The notes under the pieces were generated by a model. The model was given only the letters and a program-made list of their open reading frames with translations. It made no database searches and was not told the DNA's origin. From contig NZ_WMIE01000004.1 in assembly GCF_009711225.1 (NCBI RefSeq), positions 225,138-289,137 on the forward strand: a stretch of 64,000 bases of DNA, given 5' to 3'. Position 1 is the first letter of the stretch. Each line of letters opens with the position of its first letter. Shown one piece after another: positions 1 through 8,446 of the stretch. This stretch comes from Paracoccus aestuariivivens (lineage in GTDB: Bacteria > Pseudomonadota > Alphaproteobacteria > Rhodobacterales > Rhodobacteraceae). Position numbers and translations under genes: made by a program.

Positions 1-362
1 TCCGCGGCAATGCCCTCGACCAGTGCCGCATCGACTTCGTCGCGGAAACGCAGCAACGGCTCGATCCGCGTCGTGTCGGTCAAGAACACCGCATGTTTGC
101 GACCGTCACCGGGCAAGGGGCGGCGCTCGGCCAATCCTTGGGTCTCAAGCGCGTCGAGCAACCGTTTCAGGGTCGGAGTCTCGATCTCGAGCGCACTGGC
201 AAGCTCGGCCTGACTTGCACCGGGGTTCCGACCGATCGTCGTAAGCAAGCGGGCGCGGGCATAGGTCAGGCCGACTTTCTTCACGCGCAACTCGAAACCC
301 GCACGGATAGTGCGCGTCAGTGTCAGCAATTCATCAAATAGGGTTACGGGTCTGTCGGCCAT
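1..362 (-). CDS. MarR-family transcriptional regulator, C-terminus cut off by the window edge
   Basis: The gene starts at an ATG (360-362) and runs leftward out of the window, so about 120 N-terminal residues are visible. They hold an N-terminal helix and then a MarR-type winged helix: NPGASQAELASAL, then ETPTLKRLLDALETQGLAER as recognition helix, then a wing with PGDGRKHAVFLTD. Such proteins are dimeric DNA-binding repressors that often respond to phenolic ligands; the ligand cannot be told here. Directly upstream is a double palindrome (371-405) that very probably is its own operator. The target gene could be this gene itself or something outside the window. Family call is firm, role is not. 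Confidence 0.85.
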   Translation of the reverse strand, partial: MADRPVTLFDELLTLTRTIRAGFELRVKKVGLTYARARLLTTIGRNPGASQAELASALEIETPTLKRLLDALETQGLAERRPLPGDGRKHAVFLTDTTRIEPLLRFRDEVDAALVEGIAA

Positions 363-370
363 GGAAACAC

Positions 371-405
371 GTTAGCTTGCTAATTATCTTGATTAGCAAG
401 CTAAC
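371..405. promoter_or_regulatory. Tandem palindromic operator for the MarR regulator
   Basis: Two copies of TTAGC-TT/AA-GCTAA, each itself a palindrome, lie at 372-383 and 393-404. Together they form a perfect 14-bp inverted repeat (371-384 and 392-405) with a 7-bp spacer. Their centres are 21 bp apart, two helical turns, so two dimers would sit on one face of the DNA. The element begins 9 bp upstream of the MarR start codon, fitting autorepression. Confidence 0.75.
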
Positions 406-574
406 AATGCGCGGCAGAAATTCAAGCCCCCAAGCAATGGGGATATGCATCAAAAATTATTAAGGATGATCCCGAGGGCAGTCCGGTCCGAATTCGACCG
501 CATGTTGGTGGTCAATAATCGGTGCGCCAGCGGCTGCGATAGTAGTAAGCGCCCATGCCAAGGGCATGTACAAA

Positions 575-603
575 CACCCCCGACCTCATCCGAGGCGGGG
601 GTG
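575..603 (-). terminator. Hairpin terminator behind the dehydratase operon
   Basis: A GC-rich stem (CACCCCCG-A-CCTC paired with GAGGCGGGGGTG, loop ATCC) sits about 27 bp past the stop codon of the leftward dehydratase gene. In the leftward direction it is followed only by TTTG, so the T-tract is weak. The remaining spacer between this hairpin and the MarR operator (about 406-574) holds no gene I can support. Confidence 0.5.
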
Positions 604-629
604 AACGCATTTCGTTTCCTGACGATCTA

Positions 630-2411
630 TCAGTGGTTGTGGCGCGGCGGCGTGGTGGAAATCCGTTGGAAATCCTCGGCCCCGCGAATGGTCGCGCCGT
701 CCTCCAACTGCGTCACCGTCTCGCGATAAATCCGCTGCCACGGCGTGCGCGAGGGTGGAACAGCGGGGATGCCATCAGCCTTGCGGCGGGTGATCTCGGC
801 CTCATCCACCAGCATGTCGCAAGTGCCCGCATTCAGGTCCAGACGGATGATATCGTCCGTCCTGATCCAAGCCAAACCGCCGCCAGCAGCACTTTCCGGC
901 GAGGCGTTCAGGATCGAAGGGCTGTCCGCCGTCCCCGATTGCCGCCCGTCGCCCAAGGTCGGCAGGCTGGTGATACCGCGCTTGATCAGGTGATCCGGCG
1001 GCTGCATGTTCACCACCTCGGCCGAACCCGGCCAGCCCAGCGGGCCTGCGCCGCGGATGACCAGAATGGACCGCTCGTCAATGCCCAGCGAAGGATCGTT
1101 GATGCGGGCGTGGTAATCCTCGGACCCGTCAAAGACAAAGGCCTTGCCCTCGAAAATCCCCTCGCGACCCGGCTCTGACAGATAGCGGGCGCGGAAATCG
1201 GCGGAGATCACCGAGGTTTTCATGATCGCGAAATCGAACAGGTTGCCCTTGAGGACGAAGAAACCCGCGCGCTCCATCATCGGCTCGGCATAGGGCTTGA
1301 TCACCTCGCGGTCGGTGGCCTCGCGGCCTTCGAGGTTCTCGGCCATGGTCGCGCCGCTGACCGTCGGGCAATCGCCGTCCAGCTTCCCGGCCTGCAGCAA
1401 CTCCCACATGATCGCCGGAACGCCGCCCGCGCGGTGGAACCGCTCGCCCAGATAGGCCCCCGCAGGCTGGACGTTCGCCAGCAGCGGAATGTCATAGCCG
1501 TAAGCCTGCCAATCCTCGGGGCGCAGATCGACGCCGGCGTGCTTCGCCATCGCCATGATATGCGGCTGGGCATTGGTCGAGCCGCCAATCGCCGAGTTCA
1601 CCCGGATCGCGTTCAGGAAGGCCTCGCGCGTCAAGATGTCCGAGGGGCGGATATCCTCGAGCACCAGCTCCACCGCGCGGCGACCGGTGCGGTAGGACAT
1701 TTGGCCGCGCTGACGATAAGCGGCGGGGATCGCAGCGCAGCCGGTCAGCGACATTCCAAGCGCTTCGGCGATCGCGTTCATCGTCGATGCCGTGCCCATG
1801 GTGTTGCAATGGCCGACCGAGGGGGCCGAATCCAGCGCCGCCTCAAGGAACTCCTCACGCGTGATTTCGCCTGCCGCATATTTCCGGCGCGAGCGCCAGA
1901 TGACGGTGCCGGAACCGACCAGCTCGCCATCATGCCAGCCGTCCAGCATCGGGCCGCCCGACAGGACGATCGCCGGAATATCCACCGTCGCCGCCGCCAT
2001 CAGCGCCGAGGGCGTGGTCTTGTCGCAGCCCGTCGTCAGCACGACGCCGTCAAAGGGATAGCCGTAAAGCAGTTCGACCAGACCCATATAGGCGAGGTTG
2101 CGGTCCAGTGCCGCGGTCGGGCGCTTGCAGTTCTCGAACAGCGGATGCGAAGGAAACTCGATCGGAATCCCGCCCGCATCGCGGATGCCGTCGCGCACGC
2201 GCTTGGCCAGATCCAGATGGTGGCGGTTGCAGGGGTTCAGGTCGCTGCCCGATTGCGCAATGCCGATGATCGGCTTGCCGGAACGCAGTTCCTCGGGCGT
2301 GGTGCCGTAGTTCATGAAGCGCTCGAGGTACAGCGCGGTCATGTCGGCATGGTCGGGATTGTCGAACCAGTCCTGCGAGCGCAGGCGGCGTTTGGGTTGG
2401 TCCGAGGTCAT
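630..2411 (-). CDS. IlvD/Edd-family sugar-acid dehydratase (L-arabonate/D-xylonate dehydratase type)
   Basis: A 593-residue protein of the dihydroxy-acid dehydratase family. It keeps the Fe-S cluster cysteines at about C61 (DLNPCNRHH), C129 (TGCDKTTPS) and C202 (GHCNTMGTAST), and the lysine K131 that is carbamylated to hold Mg2+ in this family. Length and motifs fit the pentonate branch, which dehydrates an aldonic acid to its 2-keto-3-deoxy acid, better than IlvD (branched-chain amino acids). It overlaps the upstream dehydrogenase by 4 bp (ATGA), so the two are translationally coupled. Neighbours (dehydrogenases, FAH enzyme, TRAP importer) support sugar-acid catabolism; the exact substrate is inference. 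Confidence 0.85.
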   Translation of the reverse strand: MTSDQPKRRLRSQDWFDNPDHADMTALYLERFMNYGTTPEELRSGKPIIGIAQSGSDLNPCNRHHLDLAKRVRDGIRDAGGIPIEFPSHPLFENCKRPTAALDRNLAYMGLVELLYGYPFDGVVLTTGCDKTTPSALMAAATVDIPAIVLSGGPMLDGWHDGELVGSGTVIWRSRRKYAAGEITREEFLEAALDSAPSVGHCNTMGTASTMNAIAEALGMSLTGCAAIPAAYRQRGQMSYRTGRRAVELVLEDIRPSDILTREAFLNAIRVNSAIGGSTNAQPHIMAMAKHAGVDLRPEDWQAYGYDIPLLANVQPAGAYLGERFHRAGGVPAIMWELLQAGKLDGDCPTVSGATMAENLEGREATDREVIKPYAEPMMERAGFFVLKGNLFDFAIMKTSVISADFRARYLSEPGREGIFEGKAFVFDGSEDYHARINDPSLGIDERSILVIRGAGPLGWPGSAEVVNMQPPDHLIKRGITSLPTLGDGRQSGTADSPSILNASPESAAGGGLAWIRTDDIIRLDLNAGTCDMLVDEAEITRRKADGIPAVPPSRTPWQRIYRETVTQLEDGATIRGAEDFQRISTTPPRHNH

Positions 2412-3304
2412 TTGCTCTCCTCCGCAGGGATGGCTCCGTTCAGTCTTTCTAGATGCAGCAGTAGCCCGCTGTGATCCGTGTCGCCATGGCCCGAGGCGAC
2501 GAATTGGGTGAAGCCCTCTCGCACCGCCTCTGTCAAGGGCAGGGTCAGATTTGCCGCTTCGGCAAGGTCCGCAACCGCGTTCAGATCCTTGAGTTGCAGC
2601 CGCGACGGCCCGCCGGGCGCGAAGTTGCGTTCCACCATCCGCGCGCCATGCAGTTCCAGAATACGGCTTTCGGCAAAACCGCCCCGGATCGCGTCGCGAA
2701 ATTTCGCGCGATCCGCGCCGCCGGCCTGCACCAGCATCATCGCCTCGGCCACGGCACCGATGGTCACGGCGACGATCTGCTGGTTCGCCAGCTTGCAGAC
2801 CTGCCCCGCGCCGGACGGCCCGACATGGGTCACGCGGCCAAGCGCCGCGAAGATCGGAGCAAGGCCCGCGATCACCGCGGAATCGCCGCCCGCCATCAGG
2901 GCCAGCGTCCCCGCCTCAGCCCCGACCACGCCGCCCGAAACGGGGCAATCGACATGAGCAATGCCGCGACTCGCCAAAGCCTCGGCATGCTCACGCGCCA
3001 TATGCGGCGCGATAGACGAGGTGTCGATGACCACCGCACCAGAGCGCAGGTTTTCGGCCACGCCCTTGGCAAAGATCACATCCGCGACGGCGTGCCCGTC
3101 CGACAGCATGGTGAAGACCACATCCGCCCCGACCACGGCCTGAACCGGATCCATCGCGACCACCGCCCCGTCTTGGGCCAACGCCTGCGCCTTTTCCGGC
3201 GCGCGGTTCCAAACCGTCACCTCGAAACCGGCCCCAAGCAGACGGCGCACCATCGGCGCGCCCATCAGCCCGGTGCCCAGAAATGCGATCTTCACGCCGC
3301 TCAC
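2408..3304 (-). CDS. Beta-hydroxyacid dehydrogenase, 3-hydroxyisobutyrate/L-threonate dehydrogenase type
   Basis: A 298-residue NAD(P)-dependent dehydrogenase. A Rossmann motif GTGLMG lies at residues 10-15, the substrate-binding DCPVSGG at 119-125, and the catalytic GxxxKxxxN signature at 167-174 (K171, N174). The family oxidises beta-hydroxyacids such as 3-hydroxyisobutyrate, tartronate semialdehyde or L-threonate. The gene overlaps both neighbours by 4 bp, forming a tight three-gene leftward operon with a DenD-like dehydrogenase upstream and the aldonate dehydratase downstream. With that context an L-threonate (LtnD-like) or related sugar-acid role is more likely than valine breakdown, but substrate cannot be read from sequence. 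Confidence 0.82.
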   Translation of the reverse strand: MSGVKIAFLGTGLMGAPMVRRLLGAGFEVTVWNRAPEKAQALAQDGAVVAMDPVQAVVGADVVFTMLSDGHAVADVIFAKGVAENLRSGAVVIDTSSIAPHMAREHAEALASRGIAHVDCPVSGGVVGAEAGTLALMAGGDSAVIAGLAPIFAALGRVTHVGPSGAGQVCKLANQQIVAVTIGAVAEAMMLVQAGGADRAKFRDAIRGGFAESRILELHGARMVERNFAPGGPSRLQLKDLNAVADLAEAANLTLPLTEAVREGFTQFVASGHGDTDHSGLLLHLERLNGAIPAEESK

Positions 3305-4284
3305 AGCTGGCCGCCCAGCTCGTCCTCGATATGGACGCGGATGATCTCGTCGAAGCTCGATTCAGCGGTGAAGCCCAGTTCGCGGGCGCGCTTGGCCTCG
3401 AAGCCCGGAGCCCAGCCTTCGCACATGCGCATGATCATCTCGTTCGGTTCGCGGCGGATCAGGTTCACGGCCTTGTCGCCCGCGATGCGGCGCAAAGCCT
3501 CGATCTGCTCGCCAACCGTGGCGCTAAGCCCCGGCATCGACAGGTTGCGGCGCGGGCCGACCAGATCAACGTCGATGGTCGCGGCATGCAGCATGAAGCC
3601 CACCGCCGAGCGTGGCGAGGTGTGCCAGTGGCGGATCGATTCCGGGACCGGCAGCACGGCCTCCTGCCCGACCAGCGGTTCACGCAGGATGTTCGAGAAG
3701 AAGCCCGAGGCCGCCGCATTCGGCTTGCCGGGACGGATGCAGACCGTGGGCAGGCGGATGCCAATGCCGTCAAAGAAACCACGGCGCGAGTAATCGGCCA
3801 GCAACAGCTCGCTCATCGCCTTTTGCGTGCCATAGCTGGTCAGCGGCGTGGTGTGGAAATCGTCGGGGATCGGGAAGGGCAGCGGCGCGCCGACCACCGC
3901 GATGCTTGATGCAAAGACCACACGCGGACGGTAGCCATCCTCAGCCTGCGCCAAACGGATCGCGTCGAACAGCGCCCGCGTGCCGTCAAGGTTGATGCGG
4001 TAGCCCTTTTCGAAATCAAGCTCGGCCTCGCCCGAGACGATAGCGGCCAGATGATAGATCACGTCGGGACGTGTAGCGATCAGCTTTTCCGCCGTTCCGG
4101 CATCGGACAGGTCGGCGGTCAGGCAGGACACCTTGCCGGTAAAGCCCGCAGGCGCTTCAGGGGCAAAGACATCGACCAGCGTCAGCGCGTCGATCGCGCG
4201 CCCGCCCAGCCCGCCCTCGGCCACCAGCCGTTGCGTCAGCTTGCGCCCCACCATGCCGGCCGCGCCAATGATCAGAATATGCAT
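3301..4284 (-). CDS. NAD-dependent epimerase/dehydrogenase, D-erythronate dehydrogenase (DenD) type
   Basis: A 327-residue extended short-chain dehydrogenase. GxxGxxG lies at residues 7-13, catalytic Ser at about 126-127 (FASSIAV), and YxxxK at Y151-K155 (YGTQK). The start at 4284 was chosen because GGAGGAGG sits a few bases upstream; a longer reading frame upstream lacks such a site. DenD oxidises D-erythronate to 2-oxotetronate. It is the first gene of the leftward operon and is divergent from the FAD oxidase, with a GntR-type operator in between. DenD is the best family match; another sugar-acid epimerase or dehydrogenase is possible. Confidence 0.8.
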   Translation of the reverse strand: MHILIIGAAGMVGRKLTQRLVAEGGLGGRAIDALTLVDVFAPEAPAGFTGKVSCLTADLSDAGTAEKLIATRPDVIYHLAAIVSGEAELDFEKGYRINLDGTRALFDAIRLAQAEDGYRPRVVFASSIAVVGAPLPFPIPDDFHTTPLTSYGTQKAMSELLLADYSRRGFFDGIGIRLPTVCIRPGKPNAAASGFFSNILREPLVGQEAVLPVPESIRHWHTSPRSAVGFMLHAATIDVDLVGPRRNLSMPGLSATVGEQIEALRRIAGDKAVNLIRREPNEMIMRMCEGWAPGFEAKRARELGFTAESSFDEIIRVHIEDELGGQL

Positions 4285-4325
4285 GTTGTCCTCCTCCTTC
4301 CGACTCAATCGAACCGGATTTATAT

Positions 4326-4340
4326 GGTTGTCTGATAACC
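4326..4340. promoter_or_regulatory. Candidate FCD/GntR operator in the divergent promoter
   Basis: GGTTGTCTGATAACC is an inverted repeat (GGTT/AACC) with core TTGTCTGATAA at 4328-4338, close to the TnGTnnnACnA pattern bound by FadR-type regulators. It lies between the divergent DenD-like and FAD-oxidase genes. The same core recurs upstream of the FAH gene (6674-6684), so the local GntR regulator probably controls both operons. Confidence 0.6.
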
Positions 4341-4397
4341 TGATCTCTGTATGATGCAAGCCGTTTTCACGCCACAGGCGACCGGGAGGGTCACGAC

Positions 4398-5828
4398 ATG
4401 GAACAAGATCTGCTAGGGACCAGCGTTGCGCTGGCCGAGCGTCTGCGCGCGACCCTTGGCGACATCGTCCTGACCGGCGCGGAAATGGCGGAATATTGCC
4501 GCGACTGGCATGGCGATGTCCAAAGCGGCGCGGTTGCGGTGCTGCGTCCGCGCGATACTGCCGAGGTCTCGGCCGGCGTCCGCGCCTGCGCCGAACTGGG
4601 TCTGGGCATAATCCCGCAAGGCGGCCGCACGGGCCTCGTGCTGGGGGGCGTCCCCGATGCGCCGGAAGATCAGGTCGTCCTGACGCTGGAGCGCATGACC
4701 CGCATCCGCCAGATCGACGCCGATGATTTCTCGGCAGTGATCGAGGCGGGCGTCGTGCTGGAGGCTTTCAAGGACGAGGCCGCGAAACAGGGCCTGTTCT
4801 TCCCGCTGGCGCTTGGCGCGCAGGGCAGCTGCCAGATCGGTGGCAATGTCTCGACCAATGCGGGCGGGGTGAACGTCCTGCGCTATGGCATGACACGCGA
4901 ACTGGTGCTGGGATTGGAAGTCGTGCTGCCCGACGGCTCGGTCTTTGACGGGCTGTCGAGCCTGCGTAAGGACAATCGCGGCATCGACCTGAAGCAGCTT
5001 TTCATCGGGGCCGAGGGGACGCTGGGCATTATCACCGCCGTCTCGGTCAAGCTGCTGCCGCAGCCCGAACACGTCGCGACCGCCCTTCTGGCGCTGAACT
5101 CGCTGCCCGACGCGATCGAGCTTTACCGCCGTGCCCGCCGCCAATGCTGCGACCTGATGTCGGCCTTTGAATTCATGCCCCCCCTCGCCTTCCAACTGGC
5201 GCAGGAGGGCATCCCCGATCTTCAGCTGCCCATCGCGCCGGAGCATCCGGCCTATGCGCTGGTCGAGATTTCCGGCTCGGGCCTTGTCGATATCGACGAC
5301 CTGATGGCGCGTTTCCTTGAATCTGCGATGGAGGACGGGCTGGTCGTCGATGGCGTCATCGCCCAATCGCAAGCGCAGGCCAAGAACATCTGGCTGATCC
5401 GCGAGGGCATGAACGAAGGCCAAGCCAAACGCGGCAAGCATATGCGGACCGATATCTCGGTCCCGCTCTCGCGCCTGGCCGATTTCGTGGCCGAGGCCGA
5501 GGCAGCGGTTCTGGCCGAAATGCCTGGCGCGGTTTGCGTGTCCTACGGCCATGTCGGCGACGGCAACGTCCACCTGAATGTGCTTCCCGACCTCTCGCTG
5601 GGTGAAGACAGCGTGGACGCCCAGATCCTGAAATCGAAGAAGCTGGTGAATGCGGTATTGGACCGCTTCAACGGCTCGATCAGCGCCGAACATGGCATCG
5701 GCCGCCTCAAGAAACCCGATTTTGTCGAACGTCTGCCCGAGACGCGGCGTCAGCTATTGCTGGCGATCAAGAATGCCGTCGATCCGCTCTGGACAATGAA
5801 TCCCGGTTGCCAGATCGACCGGACCTGA
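4398..5828 (+). CDS. FAD-linked oxidase, D-2-hydroxyacid dehydrogenase (GlcD/D2HGDH) type
   Basis: A 476-residue flavoprotein of the VAO/PCMH fold. The FAD-binding loop is PQGGRTGLVLGG (about 73-84), followed by GGNVSTNAGG (148-157) and GAEGTLG (204-210). The C-terminal catalytic domain has YGHVGDGNVHLNV with H385 and H392, and SAEHGIG (E431, H432); in D-2-hydroxyglutarate and D-lactate dehydrogenases these form the metal and substrate site. A GGGAGG ribosome site precedes the ATG. It probably oxidises a D-2-hydroxy acid of the sugar-acid pathway, passing electrons to a quinone or ETF. It is divergent from the dehydrogenase/dehydratase operon and followed by the GntR gene. Confidence 0.82.
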   Translation: MEQDLLGTSVALAERLRATLGDIVLTGAEMAEYCRDWHGDVQSGAVAVLRPRDTAEVSAGVRACAELGLGIIPQGGRTGLVLGGVPDAPEDQVVLTLERMTRIRQIDADDFSAVIEAGVVLEAFKDEAAKQGLFFPLALGAQGSCQIGGNVSTNAGGVNVLRYGMTRELVLGLEVVLPDGSVFDGLSSLRKDNRGIDLKQLFIGAEGTLGIITAVSVKLLPQPEHVATALLALNSLPDAIELYRRARRQCCDLMSAFEFMPPLAFQLAQEGIPDLQLPIAPEHPAYALVEISGSGLVDIDDLMARFLESAMEDGLVVDGVIAQSQAQAKNIWLIREGMNEGQAKRGKHMRTDISVPLSRLADFVAEAEAAVLAEMPGAVCVSYGHVGDGNVHLNVLPDLSLGEDSVDAQILKSKKLVNAVLDRFNGSISAEHGIGRLKKPDFVERLPETRRQLLLAIKNAVDPLWTMNPGCQIDRT

Positions 5829-5861
5829 CAAAGCTCGGGGCAAAAATTGGGGGGAGAAACC

Positions 5862-6578
5862 ATGGTTCAGGGATTCAGGCAGATCGCGCGGAACGAGCAT
5901 CTGCCCGCGCGCATCGCCGCGCAATTCGCCGAGCGCATCCATCGCGGCGACATCAAGCCCGGCGACAAGCTGCCGACCGAGCACGCTCTGTCGCAGACTT
6001 TCGGCGTCAGCCGCACGGTCATCCGCGAGGCCATCGCGCAACTGCGCAACGAAGGCCTTGTCGAAACCCGTCAGGGCATCGGGGCTTTCGTCATCGAACG
6101 TCAGGCCCGCCATATCCGGTTGGGCGATGGTGGGCAGATGGACAAGCACGCCTTCACCGATCTTTACCAATTGCGCGTGCCGCTGGAGATCGAAGCGGCA
6201 GGCCTAGCTGCATTGCATCGCTCGGACGAGCAAATGCAGATGCTTGACGCGGCGCTGGCCAAGATGAATTCCTCGATCGACTGGAACACCGAAGGGGTCG
6301 CGGCGGATCTGGAATTCCACCGCATCATCGCACTGGCGACCGGCAATCACTACTTCGACCAATTCATCAGCGCCGTCGCCGACCGCGTCGGCCATGCCAT
6401 CGTGACCGCCCGCGAGGCGATCATGTTCGACGAGATCATGGCCATCACCATCGAAGAACACGGCGCGATCCGCGATGCGATTCTGACCCAGGACGCCCAC
6501 GCGGCCCGCGACGCCATGCGCCGCCACCTGAAAGGATCGGCCCATCGGGTCGGGTTGGAGCTGGAATTCTTCGGCTGA
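5862..6578 (+). CDS. GntR-family regulator, FadR/FCD subfamily
   Basis: A 238-residue regulator. The N-terminal winged helix (about 10-75) has GDKLPTEHALSQTFGVSRTVIREAIAQLRNEGLVETRQGIGAFV. An all-helical FCD effector domain follows, with ExxRxxLE-like LRVPLEIEAAGLAA and a conserved FHRIIALATGN histidine; FCD domains bind organic acids, often via a metal. The ATG at 5862 follows GGGGGGAGA at ideal distance, so I prefer it to a TTG 15 bp upstream. It sits between the FAD-oxidase gene and the FAH/TRAP operon, near three related operator-like motifs, and most likely senses the sugar acid or a pathway intermediate. Confidence 0.88.
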   Translation: MVQGFRQIARNEHLPARIAAQFAERIHRGDIKPGDKLPTEHALSQTFGVSRTVIREAIAQLRNEGLVETRQGIGAFVIERQARHIRLGDGGQMDKHAFTDLYQLRVPLEIEAAGLAALHRSDEQMQMLDAALAKMNSSIDWNTEGVAADLEFHRIIALATGNHYFDQFISAVADRVGHAIVTAREAIMFDEIMAITIEEHGAIRDAILTQDAHAARDAMRRHLKGSAHRVGLELEFFG

Positions 6579-6587
6579 ATCCGCAGG

Positions 6588-6607
6588 TTAATTAATCAGA
6601 TAATTAA
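6588..6607. promoter_or_regulatory. AT-rich inverted repeat with an operator-like core
   Basis: TTAATTA-ATCAGA-TAATTAA is a perfect inverted repeat just after the GntR stop codon. Read on the minus strand its centre gives TTATCTGATTA, resembling the TTGTCTGA core of the other two candidate sites. It could be a secondary operator for the same regulator or an AT-rich promoter element. Confidence 0.4.
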
Positions 6608-6673
6608 TTCCACCGCCCGCCGATTTGTCTGTGGACAGAAAAGTTCCCTGCCGTTAATCATCGGGTCATAATG

Positions 6674-6684
6674 TTGTCTGACAC
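6674..6684 (+). promoter_or_regulatory. Candidate FCD/GntR operator upstream of the FAH-TRAP operon
   Basis: TTGTCTGACAC matches 9 of 11 bases of the core between the divergent genes at 4328-4338 and fits the FadR-type TnGTnnnAC pattern. It lies 54 bp upstream of the FAH start codon, a usual place for a repressor site. Confidence 0.55.
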
Positions 6685-6737
6685 CATGACGTGTCGGCGC
6701 GGCGCGTGGAGGCGTCGCGAGAGAATGGGAGGTTGCA

Positions 6738-7904
6738 TTGACTTCAACTCAACTGTTGAAGGCGGACGGTATTCTGCCCGTCGACGCCGAAAACGCAGTC
6801 CTGATCGGTCGGGTCTGGTCGAGTGCGGCAAACGGCCCCTGCCCCGTCACGCTGAAGAATGGCCGCGTTCTGGACCTCAGCCAGATCGCCGCCACGGTCT
6901 CGACCCTGCTGGAACGTGACGACCTGCTAGCTGTGCTGGCCTCAAGCGATCTCCCCGATCTGGGCGCGCTCGACGACTTCCTGAACGGCTCGGCCGGCCG
7001 CCTTCTGGCCCCGATCGACCTGCAGGCCGTCAAGGCAGCAGGCGTGACTTTCGCCGACAGCATGCTGGAGCGCGTGATCGAGGAACAGGCCCGCGGCGAC
7101 AGCGCCCGCGCCAACGAAATCCGCGCCCGTCTTGCTCCGGTCATCGGGGAAAGCCTGCGCGGCGTCGCCGCCGGGTCCGAGAAGGCCGCGCAAGTAAAAG
7201 CCTTGCTGCAGGAAATGAACCTGTGGTCGCAATATCTGGAAGTAGGCATCGGCCCCGACGCCGAGATCTTCACCAAGGCGCAGCCGATGTCCTCGGTCGG
7301 CTGCGGCGACAAGGTCGGCCTGCACCCGATTTCCGAATGGAACAACCCCGAGCCGGAAGTGGTCATGGTCACCCGCTCGGACGGCACCATCCTTGGCGCG
7401 ACCTTGGGCAATGACGTGAACCTGCGCGATGTCGAGGGCCGCTCGGCCCTGCTGCTGGGCAAGGCCAAGGACAACAACGCCTCGTGCTCGATCGGGCCGT
7501 TCATCCGACTGTTCGATGGCGACTTCACCCTTGCCACGGTCGAGCAGGCCGTCGTCACCCTGCTGGTGCAAGGCGAGGACGGGTTCGAGATGACAGGTGA
7601 AAGCCCCCTTGCCGCGATCAGCCGCAAGCCCGCCGATCTGGTCGGGCAGATGCGCAACCGCTCGCACCAATACCCGGACGGCGCGGTGCTGTTCCTTGGC
7701 ACCATGTTCGCGCCCGTCAAGGACCGGCGCGGCGCGGGGCAAGGCTTCACCCATGAGATCGGCGACCGCGTCGAGATCGCGACCCCGAAACTCGGGCGTC
7801 TGGTGAACTGGGTCGACCGTTCCGACGTTTGTCCGGAATGGGTCTTCGGGACCCGCGAACTGCTGCGCAACCTTGTGGCGCGCGGCCTGGGAGAGAAGGT
7901 CTGA
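6738..7904 (+). CDS. Fumarylacetoacetate-hydrolase-family protein, AraD1/GguC type
   Basis: A 388-residue protein of the FAH superfamily. The C-terminal half carries the fold: metal-site region EWNNPEPEVVMV, then GNDVNLRDVEGRSALLLGKAKDNNASCSIGPF. Members of this branch sit in pentose and sugar-acid operons and include 2-keto-3-deoxy-pentonate dehydratases, which make alpha-ketoglutarate semialdehyde. That would follow directly on the IlvD/Edd dehydratase here. The start is a TTG at 6738 with GGGAGG five bases upstream. It leads a four-gene operon with the TRAP transporter, only 2 bp from the next gene. Reaction inferred from context; lyase or hydrolase activity on another oxo acid remains possible. 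Confidence 0.78.
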   Translation: MTSTQLLKADGILPVDAENAVLIGRVWSSAANGPCPVTLKNGRVLDLSQIAATVSTLLERDDLLAVLASSDLPDLGALDDFLNGSAGRLLAPIDLQAVKAAGVTFADSMLERVIEEQARGDSARANEIRARLAPVIGESLRGVAAGSEKAAQVKALLQEMNLWSQYLEVGIGPDAEIFTKAQPMSSVGCGDKVGLHPISEWNNPEPEVVMVTRSDGTILGATLGNDVNLRDVEGRSALLLGKAKDNNASCSIGPFIRLFDGDFTLATVEQAVVTLLVQGEDGFEMTGESPLAAISRKPADLVGQMRNRSHQYPDGAVLFLGTMFAPVKDRRGAGQGFTHEIGDRVEIATPKLGRLVNWVDRSDVCPEWVFGTRELLRNLVARGLGEKV

Positions 7905-7906
7905 CA

Positions 7907-8446
7907 ATGGTCAAATCCGCGATCGACCTGTTCTATCGCCTGCTCGACATCGTGCTTGTCGTCTTGATCGGCGGGATGGCGGTGATGGTCTTCGTCAATG
8001 TCGTCATGCGCTACGCCATGAACTCGGGCATTCCGGTGACCGAGGAGCTGTCGCGCTTCTTCTTCGTCTGGCTGACCTTCATCGGTGCCGTCGTGGCCCA
8101 TCGCCACAACCTGCATATGGGGATGGAGACCTTTGTCGCCATGCTCGGCAAGGGCGGACGCAAGCTGATGATGGGGCTGTCGGACCTGATGATCATCGGT
8201 TGCTCGGCAGTGTTGTTCATCGGCACCTGGAAGCAGCTTCCGATCAACAATTCGATGACCGCGCCGGTCTCGGGCATCCCGATGTCATGGGTCTATGGCA
8301 CGGGTCTGTTCACCGCGACCTGCATCATCCTAATCACCGCCGAGCGTCTGATCCGCCTGATAACGGGCAATGTCAGCGACGCCGAGATCGCCGCCTTCGC
8401 CGGTGAGCGCCATTCCATCGAAGAACTCTCGGAGCGGGCGCTATGA
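7907..8446 (+). CDS. dctQ: TRAP transporter small membrane subunit (DctQ)
   Basis: A 179-residue inner-membrane protein with the four-helix DctQ pattern: strongly hydrophobic segments near residues 13-35, 48-68, 90-110 and 130-150, and the family signature FFVWLTFIGAVVAHRHNLHMGMET. DctQ partners the large subunit DctM in sodium-driven uptake of organic acids delivered by a periplasmic receptor. The ATG at 7907 lies 2 bp after the FAH stop. The end overlaps DctM by 4 bp (ATGA). Gene symbol is the generic family name. Confidence 0.9.
   Translation: MVKSAIDLFYRLLDIVLVVLIGGMAVMVFVNVVMRYAMNSGIPVTEELSRFFFVWLTFIGAVVAHRHNLHMGMETFVAMLGKGGRKLMMGLSDLMIIGCSAVLFIGTWKQLPINNSMTAPVSGIPMSWVYGTGLFTATCIILITAERLIRLITGNVSDAEIAAFAGERHSIEELSERAL

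Noticed and set aside
1434..2474. Long antisense open frame across the dehydratase gene
   Set aside because: It mirrors the dehydratase gene, has low-complexity Arg/Gly/Ala-rich translation and no domain or ribosome site; long antisense frames are expected in GC-rich DNA.
4413..5693. 426-codon antisense frame opposite the FAD oxidase
   Set aside because: Opposite strand has complete flavoprotein motifs; the antisense product shows His/Gln/Arg-rich, unfolded-looking sequence.
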